This document shows, one piece after another, positions 26,811 through 34,738 of a DNA stretch of 64,000 nucleotides (positions within the stretch are counted from its first letter, which is position 1; each line of letters starts with the position of its first letter). The DNA lies in NCBI RefSeq assembly GCF_019801145.1, contig NZ_JAHVJQ010000009.1:62001-126000 (forward strand), read 5' to 3'. A program made the position numbers and the translations under genes. A model generated the notes under the pieces. The model was given only the letters and a program-made list of their open reading frames with translations, was not told where the DNA came from and searched no databases. The DNA comes from Leisingera aquaemixtae (lineage in GTDB: Bacteria > Pseudomonadota > Alphaproteobacteria > Rhodobacterales > Rhodobacteraceae).

Positions 26811-27794
26811 ATGACCAAACCCATGCGGACGCTCCCCGACGCGGTGCAGGCCGGACCGGCCTGCCGTTGCATCTTCCTGCTGCTGCCGACCTTCTCGCCG
26901 CTGGATCTGTCCAGTGCGGTGGCGGCGCTGGAGGCTGCCAACACACACGATGGGATCGTGCGCTATTACTGGCGCGTGGTCAGCGAGGACGGGCTGGCGG
27001 TTACCGCCCCCAACGGGCTGAGCGTGGCGGTGGACGGCGGCCTGCCGGAGCTGGCCCGCGGCAGCATGATCTTTGTCTGCGGCGGCTGCGGCCCGGAGCC
27101 GGGGATTTCGCTGAAGGTGCTGGGGTGGCTGCGCAAGGCGCAGCGCTCCGGGCTGGTGGTGGCCGCGCTGGGCGGCGGCATTATGGCGCTGGCCAGGGCG
27201 GGGCTCTTGTCCGGGCGCCGGGCCTCGGCCCATTGGGCGCAGCGCGCCACGCTGGCTGAGATGCACCCGGATGTGGAGGTGAAAAGCTCGCTTTTCACCA
27301 TGGACGGGACGCTGATCACCTGCGCCGGCGGCACCGCCACGGTCGACATGATGCTGAACCTGATATCGGACCAGCACGGCGGGGATGTGGCGACGGCGGC
27401 GGCGGATCTGATGGTCTGCTCTGCGGCGCGCAAGGGCAGCCAGGACCAGACCGTGTCCGAGTTCGGGCGCACCGGTGTGCGGCACGAAAAACTGGCTGCG
27501 TCGCTCAGCCTGATGCGGAGCAATCTGGAGGAGCCGCTGACGCCGGGCCGCATCGCCGATCTGGTCGGCCTGTCGGTGCGGCAGCTGGAGCGGCTGTTCT
27601 CGAAATACCTGCAGACCACCCCCAAGGTCTATTACACCCGGTTGCGGCTGGACTTTGCCCGCAGCCTGCTCTTGCAGACCAACATGCGCATCATCGACGT
27701 GGCGCTGGCGGCGGGCTTCAACAGCCAAACCCATTTCGCCAAGGTCTACCGCCGCTATTTCGGCAAGTCCCCGCATCAGGAGCGGCCGTTCTGA
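26811..27794 (+). CDS. GlxA-family AraC-type regulator
   Basis: This 327-residue regulator joins an N-terminal DJ-1/PfpI-like (class I glutamine amidotransferase) sensor domain with two C-terminal AraC helix-turn-helix motifs (about residues 220-320, with NMRIIDVALAAGFNSQTHFAKVYRRYFGKSPHQ). Related proteins such as GbdR and CdhR sense betaine or carnitine breakdown. It is 23 bases after the demethylase gene, with GGGGGAG before ATG 26811. It probably controls this or a related quaternary-amine regulon. Confidence 0.9.
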   Translation: MTKPMRTLPDAVQAGPACRCIFLLLPTFSPLDLSSAVAALEAANTHDGIVRYYWRVVSEDGLAVTAPNGLSVAVDGGLPELARGSMIFVCGGCGPEPGISLKVLGWLRKAQRSGLVVAALGGGIMALARAGLLSGRRASAHWAQRATLAEMHPDVEVKSSLFTMDGTLITCAGGTATVDMMLNLISDQHGGDVATAAADLMVCSAARKGSQDQTVSEFGRTGVRHEKLAASLSLMRSNLEEPLTPGRIADLVGLSVRQLERLFSKYLQTTPKVYYTRLRLDFARSLLLQTNMRIIDVALAAGFNSQTHFAKVYRRYFGKSPHQERPF

Positions 27795-27932
27795 AAGGGG
27801 GGCCGGCCTTGCGCCTTTCGGGTGCGTGAGGGGCGCGTTGAGGCGCATCAAGCTACAGAACTAACCGCAACACAAACGGCGTCTGCATCAGCGCAAGCCG
27901 TGCTGCCGTTCAACCTGTCATCTCGGGAAGGG

Positions 27933-28009
27933 TGGTAGCGGAGGAGGGACTTGAACCCCCGACACGCGGATTATGATTCCGCTGCTCTAACCAACTGAGC
28001 TACTCCGCC
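27933..28009 (-). tRNA. tRNA-Met (CAU), elongator
   Basis: A full cloverleaf is readable on the minus strand. The acceptor stem GGCGGAG pairs with CTCCGCT, with a G1-U72 wobble. The D arm has AGCTCAGTTGGTTAGAGC. The anticodon stem GCGGA/TCCGC encloses ATCATAA with anticodon CAT. The T arm holds GGTTCAAGTCC. CCA is encoded (27933-27935). The sequence matches alphaproteobacterial elongator tRNA-Met rather than initiator or Ile2. Confidence 0.95.
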
Positions 28010-28023
28010 GCTCTGGTGGGGGC

Positions 28024-28052
28024 GATTTACGGAATGCCGCCAGCCGGGTCAA
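28024..28052 (-). promoter_or_regulatory. Promoter of tRNA-Met
   Basis: On the minus strand TTGACC (28052-28047) is followed after 17 bases by TAAATC (28029-28024), about 14 bases before the tRNA 5' end. Spacing and position fit a strong housekeeping promoter. Confidence 0.7.
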
Positions 28053-28202
28053 GCGGAAAAGCGGAAGAATCGCTGTTTCTGTTGAAATTTTTCTGAACCG
28101 CTGAGGGAGTGAAGCAAAATCAATGGCTTGCAGGGCGGCTCTGGTTGGGGCAGCCGGGCGGAGTGCGCCTCGCCGGAGCGGGCGTGCGGGCTGCGTCAGC
28201 GC

Positions 28203-29015
28203 CTAGTCCGGCAGGGTATCAAGGGCTGTCAGGCCGGGGCGCGGCAGCTGGTCCAGCAGGGCAAACACCAGTGCGCGGCAGGTCTCGCCGGACCAGTCGC
28301 CGGGGTGGAAGCCAGGCGGCAGATCCGGGTGACGCAGCACCACGCGGCGCCAGCGGTGCACGATCAGGGTTCGCAGTGTCCCCGTTTGTGCGGCTGTCAG
28401 GCCGGCGGGCGGGGCGGAAATCTGTTCCAGATCCTTCTGCAAAGCCGCGCAGGCCTCGCGCAGGTGGTCCGGGAACAGCCGCGTCTTCAGCCAGTCCGGC
28501 ACCGCAATTGAGCTGACTTCCGCTGCCATCAGGTCGTCCAGGCTGCGGGGCACTGGCCCGTGGCCAAGGGCGGTGGTGCGGTTCACCGCAACGTAGCTTG
28601 GCAGCAGCAGAACCTCGTCCAGGGTCGCCTGGCCGGCGCCGTCTTCGGCAATCAGCAGGTGCCAGTTGCTTGGAGCTGCGGGGCAGCGCCCGTAGATTCG
28701 CGGGGTGACGGCGGCGGACTGGCTGCGGCCGTATTCGGTCAGGTAATGCACCGAGGCGCGGCCCGCGCGGGTGCTTTCGATCCAGCCGTCCTTGCGCAGC
28801 CGGTGCAGCGCCACACGGATTGCTTCTGGCTTGATTCCCATCGGGGTGATTATGCGGGTCAGGGCGCTGCCGCTGATCCGGGCGCCCTTTTCCTGGGCCA
28901 GATCGCCGAACAGGGAAACGATCACCGACCAGACCCGCTGGTTCTGCGGGTCGTTCAGCTGCTGGACAGTGGCGTCAAACCAGAGGTTATGCTGTTCGTT
29001 CATAGGGATAAACAT
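28203..29015 (-). CDS. paaX: PaaX-family repressor of phenylacetate catabolism
   Basis: This 270-residue protein matches PaaX: an N-terminal winged helix (with LTRIITPMGIKPEAIRVALHRLRKDGWIESTRAGRASVHYLTEYG) and a long C-terminal effector domain. PaaX represses phenylacetate genes and is released by phenylacetyl-CoA. It lies 71 bases after paaZ on the same strand. ATG 29015 and ATG 29003 are both possible starts; neither has a strong ribosome site. Confidence 0.88.
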   Translation of the reverse strand: MFIPMNEQHNLWFDATVQQLNDPQNQRVWSVIVSLFGDLAQEKGARISGSALTRIITPMGIKPEAIRVALHRLRKDGWIESTRAGRASVHYLTEYGRSQSAAVTPRIYGRCPAAPSNWHLLIAEDGAGQATLDEVLLLPSYVAVNRTTALGHGPVPRSLDDLMAAEVSSIAVPDWLKTRLFPDHLREACAALQKDLEQISAPPAGLTAAQTGTLRTLIVHRWRRVVLRHPDLPPGFHPGDWSGETCRALVFALLDQLPRPGLTALDTLPD

Positions 29016-29086
29016 AGTTCGCCCGGACCGGTAAAGCCAGTCCGGGCGCGGCGCAGCGGAGCCGCTGCCACCAATTTTGCGCAGCC

Positions 29087-31117
29087 TCAGAAGGCGTTCA
29101 TTGTCAGCAGTTCATACTCCGCTGCGACCTCGTCGTCCTGGTTGGTCAGGGTGACATGCCAGCGGACTTCGCCGTATTCCTCGTTGCGGGGGGTCTTCTT
29201 CTTGACCGTCAGGCGGACCTTGATGCTTTCGCCTGCGGAAATGGGCTTCATGAAGCGCAGATTGTCGAGGCCGGTGTTGGCCAGAACCGGGCCTTCGTCC
29301 GGCTGCACGAACATGCCCGCGGCAAAGGACAGGAGCAGGTAGCCATGGGCGACGCGACCCGGGAAGAACGGGTTCCGTTTGGCGGCTTCGTCGTCCATGT
29401 GGGCATAGAAGGTGTCACCGGTGAAATGGGCGAAGGTCTCGATATCCTCCAGTGTCACCGTGCGCGGCGCGGTGTGCAGGGTCTCGCCGATCGCCAGGTC
29501 GCCGAATTTGCGGGTGAAGGGGTGCGCGGGGCCTTCGATCTCGGTTCCGCCCGGGACCCATTTGTCGCCAATTGCCGACAGGATGTCGGGCGAGCCCTGG
29601 ATGGCGGTGCGCTGCATGTAGTGTTTGACGCCGCGCACGCCGCCCATCTCCTCGCCGCCGCCGGCGCGGCCCGGGCCGCCGTGCACCATGTGGGGCAGGG
29701 GGGAGCCGTGGCCGGTCGATTCTTTCATCGAGTCGCGGTTGTTGAAGTACAGGCGGCCATGATAGGCGCCGGCGCCGATGGCGACCTCGCGGGCTATGTC
29801 TGCGTCATGGGTGATGACAGAGGCCACCAGCGAGCCCTGGCCGCGGTTGGCGAGGTCAATTGCGTGGTCCAGATCGCGGTAGCCCATGACGGTAGAGACG
29901 GGGCCGAAGGCCTCTGTGTCATGGACCCGCTGTGCCTTGTCCGGGTCGGCGCAGTGGAACAGCATCGGCGGCACAAAGGCGCCTTTTTCTGCGTCGGCGC
30001 CATCGACGGTGAAGCTGTCCGGGTTGCCGAAGACGCGTTCTGCTTCCTGGCCGATGATCGCTGCCTTCTCCAGCACGTCGCGTTTCTGGCTGTTCGAGAC
30101 CAGCGCGCCCATGCGGGTGGTTTCCAAGCGCGGGTCGCCGATTTGGGTTTTGGCCAGGCGGGCGGACAGTGCCTCGATCACCGCGTCCACCTGTGTTTGC
30201 GGCGCGATGATGCGGCGGATGGCGGTGCATTTCTGGCCCGCCTTGGTAGTCATCTCGCGGCTGACTTCCTTGATGAAGAGGTCAAACTCCGGCGTGCCGG
30301 GCTGCGCGTCGGGACCGAGGATCGAGGCGTTGAGGCTGTCCTGTTCGGCCACGAAACGGACCGAGTTTTCCAGGATCACCGGGTTCGCGCGCAGTTTCAG
30401 CGCGGTGCTGGCGGAGCCGGTGAAGCTGACCACGTCCTGCATGGTCAGATGGTCCAGCATGTCGCCGAGGCCGCCGGAGACCAGCTGCAGCGCGCCCTCG
30501 GGCAGGATGCCTGACTCCAGCATCAGTTTCACCGCCAGTTCCGTCACGTAGCAGCTGTTGGTGGCCGGTTTCACGATGGCCGGGACGCCGGCCAGCAGGG
30601 TGGGGGCGAGTTTTTCCAGCATGCCCCAGACCGGGAAGTTGAAGGCGTTGATGTGCACTGCGACGCCGCGCAGCGGGGTGCAGATGTGCTGGCCCAGGAA
30701 GGTGCCGTTGCGGCTGAGCTGCTCCACGTCGCCGTCGAGGTAGACATGGGCATCCGGCATTTCGCGGCGGCCCTTGGAGGCGAAGACAAACATGGTGCCG
30801 ATGCCGCCGTCGATGTCGATCATGTGGTCAGACTGGGTGGCGCCGGTGTTGAACGACAGATCGTAAAGCGCCTGCTTGTGCTGGTTCAGGTGGCCTGCCA
30901 GCGCCTTCAGCATCCGGGCGCGGTCGTGGAAGGTCAGCTTGCGCAGGTTGGCGCCGCCCACCGTGCGGGCGTAGTCGAGCATTGCTTGCACGTCGAGCGC
31001 GTCGTTGCCGGCGCTGGCGATCACCTCGCCGGTGATGGCGCTGGCGATGTTGCGGGCGCCTGCGCCCGGTGCGACCCATTGACCTGCTGCAAAGCTGGAA
31101 ATCTCTAGAAGGCTCAT
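29087..31117 (-). CDS. paaZ: PaaZ: oxepin-CoA hydrolase / semialdehyde dehydrogenase
   Basis: This 676-residue bifunctional enzyme opens the oxepin-CoA ring and oxidises the resulting aldehyde. The N-terminal aldehyde dehydrogenase domain keeps its active Glu (AEQDSLN) and nucleophile Cys ([10 protein letters not shown]). The C-terminal MaoC-like hydratase domain keeps Asp and His ([12 protein letters not shown]). Both activities should therefore be intact, unlike the PaaZ2 variant used for tropodithietic acid. ATG 31117 sits 7 bases after AGGA; the ATG just before it is possible too. It is divergent from paaG. Confidence 0.95.
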   Translation of the reverse strand: MSLLEISSFAAGQWVAPGAGARNIASAITGEVIASAGNDALDVQAMLDYARTVGGANLRKLTFHDRARMLKALAGHLNQHKQALYDLSFNTGATQSDHMIDIDGGIGTMFVFASKGRREMPDAHVYLDGDVEQLSRNGTFLGQHICTPLRGVAVHINAFNFPVWGMLEKLAPTLLAGVPAIVKPATNSCYVTELAVKLMLESGILPEGALQLVSGGLGDMLDHLTMQDVVSFTGSASTALKLRANPVILENSVRFVAEQDSLNASILGPDAQPGTPEFDLFIKEVSREMTTKAGQKCTAIRRIIAPQTQVDAVIEALSARLAKTQIGDPRLETTRMGALVSNSQKRDVLEKAAIIGQEAERVFGNPDSFTVDGADAEKGAFVPPMLFHCADPDKAQRVHDTEAFGPVSTVMGYRDLDHAIDLANRGQGSLVASVITHDADIAREVAIGAGAYHGRLYFNNRDSMKESTGHGSPLPHMVHGGPGRAGGGEEMGGVRGVKHYMQRTAIQGSPDILSAIGDKWVPGGTEIEGPAHPFTRKFGDLAIGETLHTAPRTVTLEDIETFAHFTGDTFYAHMDDEAAKRNPFFPGRVAHGYLLLSFAAGMFVQPDEGPVLANTGLDNLRFMKPISAGESIKVRLTVKKKTPRNEEYGEVRWHVTLTNQDDEVAAEYELLTMNAF

Positions 31118-31183
31118 CATGTCGTCCTTTTCATCAGGCCGGCGCGGGGCCGGCTGGCTGGAATCCGATGCTGAGATATATTG

Positions 31184-31197
31184 ACCGTCCGGTCGGT
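31184..31197. promoter_or_regulatory. TetR-type operator between paaZ and paaG
   Basis: ACCGTCCGGTCGGT is a 14-base palindrome with one mismatched pair, of the ACCGACCGGTCGGT kind bound by TetR-family PaaR regulators. It lies between the divergent paaZ and paaG starts, beside an AT-rich ATATATT that may be a -10. The TetR gene at 33801 is the natural candidate to bind it. Confidence 0.72.
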
Positions 31198-31244
31198 TTA
31201 TGCAAGAAGTTTGTCAAATGCGCCGCTGACAGGGTGAGGGAGCG

Positions 31245-32030
31245 ATGAGCGATACGATTCTGGTTGAGGACCACGGGACCTGGGTGGAGATCACCCTGAA
31301 CCGCCCGGACCGGCTGAACAGTTTCAACGAGGACATGCACAACGCCTTGCGCGCCGCGCTGGAAGGCGCGCGCGACGGCGGCGCCCGCGCGGTGCTGCTG
31401 ACCGGCGCCGGGCGCGGCTTCTGCGCCGGCCAGGATCTGGGCGACCGCGACCCGCGCAAAATGGACGGGCCGCCGGACCTGAGCCAGACCGTGCGCACCT
31501 TCTATGCGCCGCTGGTGCGGCTGATCCGTGAATTGAACTTCCCGGTGATCTGCGCGGTGAACGGCGTGGCGGCCGGGGCGGGCGCCAACCTGGCGCTGGC
31601 CTGCGACATGGTGCTGGCCGCTGAAAGCGCCAAGTTCATCCAGTCGTTCTCCAAGGTCGGCCTGATCCCGGACACCGGCGGCAGCTGGCATCTGCCGCGG
31701 CTGCTGGGCGAGGCCCGCGCCAAGGGGCTGGCGCTGACCGCTGAGCCGCTGCCTGCGAAGAAGGCCGAGGACTGGGGCCTGATCTGGAAGGCGCTGCCGG
31801 ATGAGGAGCTGATGGCAGAGGCCCGCGCGATGGCCGAGAAGTTCGCCAACGGCCCGACGCTGGGCCTGGGGCTGACCAAACAGTGCATCCAGGCCGCAGC
31901 GGTCAACACGCTGTCCGACCAGCTGGAGATCGAGGCGGACGCGATGAAGACCTGCGGCGAAAGCGCGGATTACGCCGAAGGCGTGGCCAGCTTCCTGGAA
32001 AAGCGCGCCCCCGCGTTCAAGGGCAAATGA
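31245..32030 (+). CDS. paaG: PaaG: ring-1,2-epoxyphenylacetyl-CoA isomerase
   Basis: This 261-residue crotonase-fold protein isomerises the ring epoxide to oxepin-CoA, the substrate of PaaZ. DRLNSFNEDMH, GRGFCAGQDL and the NGVAAGAGANLALACD oxyanion region are typical of PaaG rather than general enoyl-CoA hydratases. The catalytic Asp position typical of PaaG lies in the PDTGG stretch. The next gene overlaps its stop as ATGA. Divergent to paaZ across a TetR-type operator. Confidence 0.92.
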   Translation: MSDTILVEDHGTWVEITLNRPDRLNSFNEDMHNALRAALEGARDGGARAVLLTGAGRGFCAGQDLGDRDPRKMDGPPDLSQTVRTFYAPLVRLIRELNFPVICAVNGVAAGAGANLALACDMVLAAESAKFIQSFSKVGLIPDTGGSWHLPRLLGEARAKGLALTAEPLPAKKAEDWGLIWKALPDEELMAEARAMAEKFANGPTLGLGLTKQCIQAAAVNTLSDQLEIEADAMKTCGESADYAEGVASFLEKRAPAFKGK

Positions 32031-32458
32031 CCATGACCCCGAAAGAACGCGCCCAGAAATCCGCGGCCGCTATGTGGGCGGACGACCACGCGTCCAAATG
32101 GGCGGGGATGGAGATCACCCATATGGACGAGGGCGAGGCCACGCTGGAGCTGACCATCGCCCAGCACCACTGCAACGGCCACGGCATCTGCCACGGCGGC
32201 GTGACCTTCATGCTGGCCGACAGCGCCTTTGCCTTTGCCTGCAACAGCCGCAACCAGTGCACGGTGGCGCAGCACAACGTGATCAGCTTCACCGCGCCGG
32301 GACGGCTGGGCGACAAGCTGATTGCCACGGCCCGGGAGATTTCCCTGACCGGGCGCAGCGGCATTTACGACGTGACAGTGACCAACCAGGACGGCCAGCA
32401 GATCGCCGAGTTCCGGGGCTTCTCCCGGGCGGTCAAAGGCCAGTTGTTTGACGAATAA
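32027..32458 (+). CDS. paaI: PaaI: hydroxyphenylacetyl-CoA thioesterase
   Basis: This 143-residue hot-dog thioesterase clears dead-end CoA esters of the phenylacetate pathway. HHCNGHGICHGGVTFMLADSAFAFACNSR contains the hot-dog helix with the catalytic Asp. The ATG overlaps the paaG stop; a second ATG two codons on is possible. It is followed by paaK after 15 bases. Confidence 0.92.
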   Translation: MTMTPKERAQKSAAAMWADDHASKWAGMEITHMDEGEATLELTIAQHHCNGHGICHGGVTFMLADSAFAFACNSRNQCTVAQHNVISFTAPGRLGDKLIATAREISLTGRSGIYDVTVTNQDGQQIAEFRGFSRAVKGQLFDE

Positions 32459-32473
32459 GGTGTGGAGGACGCC

Positions 32474-33784
32474 ATGGAAGACCTGAGCCCCAAGAAGGGT
32501 GAACTGGACCCGATCGAGATCGCCTCGATCGACGAAATCCGCAGCTTACAGCTGGAGCGGCTGAAGTGGTCGGTGCGCCACGCCTATGACAACGTGCCGA
32601 TGTACAAGCAGCGGTTCGACGAGGCCGGCGTGCATCCGGACGACCTGCAGGAGCTGAAGGACCTAGCCAAGTTCCCCTTCACCTACAAGAACGACCTGCG
32701 GGACAATTATCCGTTCGGCCTGTTTGCTGTTCCGCGCAGTGAAATCATCCGCCTGCATGCGTCCTCCGGCACCACCGGCAAGCCGACGGTTGTGGGCTAT
32801 ACCGCCAATGACATTTCGAACTGGGCGGATCTGGTGGCGCGGTCCCTGCGTGCCTCGGGCCTGCGCAAGGGCGACATGGTGCATAACGCCTACGGCTACG
32901 GCCTGTTCACCGGCGGCCTTGGCGCGCATTACGGGATCGAGCGCCTGGGCGCGACCGTGGTGCCGATGTCGGGCGGCCAGACCGAGAAGCAGGTTGGCCT
33001 GATCACCGACTTCAAACCTGACGGCATCATGGTGACGCCCTCCTACATGCTCAACATCCTGGAGCAGTACCACAAGGTCGGCATGGACCCGCGTGAGTGC
33101 TCGCTGAAGGTAGGTGTCTTTGGCGCTGAGCCCTGGACCGATGCGATGCGCAAAGAGGTCGAGGAGGCCTTTGATATGCATGCGGTCGATATCTACGGCC
33201 TCAGCGAGATCATGGGGCCGGGCGTCGCCAATGAATGCGTCGAGACCAAGGACGGCCCGGTGATCTGGGAGGACCACTTCCTGCCGGAGATCATCGACCC
33301 GCAGACCGGCGAAGTGCTGCCGGATGGCGAGCTGGGCGAGCTGGTGTTCACCACGCTGACCAAGGAAGGCCTGCCGATGATCCGCTACCGCACCCGCGAT
33401 CTGACGCGCCTGCTGCCGGGCACCGCGCGCTCGATGCGGCGGATGGAGAAGATCACCGGCCGCAGCGACGACATGATCATCCTGCGCGGCGTCAACGTGT
33501 TCCCCAGCCAGGTGGAGGAGCAGCTGCTGGCGACCGGCGGCCTCGCGCCCTACTACCAGATCGAGCTTTACAAATCCGGCCGCATGGACGCGATGCGGGT
33601 GTTTGTGGAGGCCAATCCGGATGCTACCGACGAGCTGAGCAAGACCGCCGCGGCGCGGATGCTGACCAAGCGGATCAAGGATATGGTTGGCGTTTCGACC
33701 GAGATCATTGTAGGCGACCCGGGATCCGTCGAGCGCAGCCAGGGCAAGGCCAAGCGCGTCGTCGACAACCGCAGCAAGTCCTGA
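32474..33784 (+). CDS. paaK: PaaK: phenylacetate-CoA ligase
   Basis: This 436-residue adenylate-forming enzyme activates phenylacetate to its CoA thioester, the first pathway step. HASSGTTGKPT is the AMP/phosphate-binding motif and YGLSEIMGPG a family signature; the C-terminal lid has GRSDDMIILRGVNVFPSQVEE. ATG 32474 lies 5 bases after GGAGG. An upstream GTG at 32462 is less likely. A TetR gene follows after 16 bases. Confidence 0.95.
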   Translation: MEDLSPKKGELDPIEIASIDEIRSLQLERLKWSVRHAYDNVPMYKQRFDEAGVHPDDLQELKDLAKFPFTYKNDLRDNYPFGLFAVPRSEIIRLHASSGTTGKPTVVGYTANDISNWADLVARSLRASGLRKGDMVHNAYGYGLFTGGLGAHYGIERLGATVVPMSGGQTEKQVGLITDFKPDGIMVTPSYMLNILEQYHKVGMDPRECSLKVGVFGAEPWTDAMRKEVEEAFDMHAVDIYGLSEIMGPGVANECVETKDGPVIWEDHFLPEIIDPQTGEVLPDGELGELVFTTLTKEGLPMIRYRTRDLTRLLPGTARSMRRMEKITGRSDDMIILRGVNVFPSQVEEQLLATGGLAPYYQIELYKSGRMDAMRVFVEANPDATDELSKTAAARMLTKRIKDMVGVSTEIIVGDPGSVERSQGKAKRVVDNRSKS

Positions 33785-33800
33785 CCCGGGAGAGTGAGCC

Positions 33801-34397
33801 TTGGCCCGTACGATCGCAAAAGACCACGATGAGAAACGCGCGCAGATCCTGAAATCGGCAGCCAAGGTGTTTGCCGACTCCGGCTACGACCGTGCGTCGA
33901 TGACCCAGCTGGCGCGGGAGTGCGGGATCTCCAAGGCAAACATCTACCACTACTATGACAGCAAGGATGCCGTGCTCTACGGCCTCCTTGATACCTACCT
34001 TTGCGAGCTGCGCGACCGGGTCTGCGGAGTGGACCTGGAGGGCCTTGGCACTGAGGACCGGCTGCGCCGCATCGTGTCCGAGATCATGCTGGCCTATCAG
34101 GGCGCGGATCATGAGCATCAGGTGCAGCTGGGCGCGATGGGGGCGCTGCCGGAGGAGCAGCAGAAGCATCTGCGCGGCTACCAGCGTGAGATGGTCCAGT
34201 TCATGAGCGATGCGCTGAAGAACGTGGCGCCGGAGATTTTCAACGGCGATGCAGCCAAGCTGCGCGGCGCCACGATGTCGGTCTTTGGCATGCTGAACTG
34301 GTATTACATGTGGAACTCCGGCGCCGGCTCAAAGGCGCGCGAGGATTACGCCGGGCTGGTGGCGGACCTGACGCTGAGCGGGGTCAAGGGGCTCTGA
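33801..34397 (+). CDS. TetR-family regulator of the paa genes (PaaR-like)
   Basis: This 198-residue TetR repressor has an N-terminal helix-turn-helix (about residues 10-57, MTQLARECGISKANIYHYYDSKDAVLYGLLDTY) and a helical effector domain. It starts at TTG 33801 behind GGGAGAG. It lies directly after paaK in the same direction, so it is likely a PaaR-type regulator that releases the operator at 31184 on binding phenylacetyl-CoA. With PaaX, the cluster has two local repressor candidates. Confidence 0.87.
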   Translation: MARTIAKDHDEKRAQILKSAAKVFADSGYDRASMTQLARECGISKANIYHYYDSKDAVLYGLLDTYLCELRDRVCGVDLEGLGTEDRLRRIVSEIMLAYQGADHEHQVQLGAMGALPEEQQKHLRGYQREMVQFMSDALKNVAPEIFNGDAAKLRGATMSVFGMLNWYYMWNSGAGSKAREDYAGLVADLTLSGVKGL

Positions 34398-34459
34398 CAG
34401 CGGCGCGGTTTTGCGTATCCGCCTTTCCGGGCTATCCTGCCTTGGGATCGGAGGATGCC

Positions 34460-34669
34460 ATGCGGAAACCTGAGAGCTTCGAAAACTTCTATTACAGGAA
34501 GGTTGGACTGGGCGAGGCCTGCGGCTGCGCCGAGCGGGCCATCGACATGTATGAGTTCGATCGCACGGCGGGCAAGCCGAAGGCGGCGGCCGGCCGGAGG
34601 CGGTTTTCCTGGAAGCGGTTTGCGTTGAAGTACGGTCTGCTGTCACGCAAGAGGACTCCGGCAGAGTAA
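34460..34669 (+). CDS. Small basic protein of unknown function
   Basis: This 69-residue reading frame starts at ATG 34460, five bases after a strong GGAGG. It is rich in Arg and Lys at the C-terminus and has a CGC pair near residue 21. I recognise no family and no signal peptide. A terminator follows 9 bases past the stop, which supports it being a real gene. It lies 62 bases after the TetR gene. Confidence 0.55.
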   Translation: MRKPESFENFYYRKVGLGEACGCAERAIDMYEFDRTAGKPKAAAGRRRFSWKRFALKYGLLSRKRTPAE

Positions 34670-34677
34670 CCGCGAAA

Positions 34678-34716
34678 CACCCGGCGGAATGTCCCGCCGG
34701 GTGCTGTTTCTTCTCA
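34678..34716. terminator. Terminator after the small gene, possibly bidirectional
   Basis: CACCCGGCGG (34678-34687) and CCGCCGGGTG (34694-34703) form a 10-bp stem with a 6-base loop, followed by CTGTTTCTTCTC. It ends the plus-strand unit; a weaker T-run on the other strand may help the converging ompA-like gene. Confidence 0.8.
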
Positions 34717-34738
34717 GATCTGGCCGGTTTCAGGCCGG

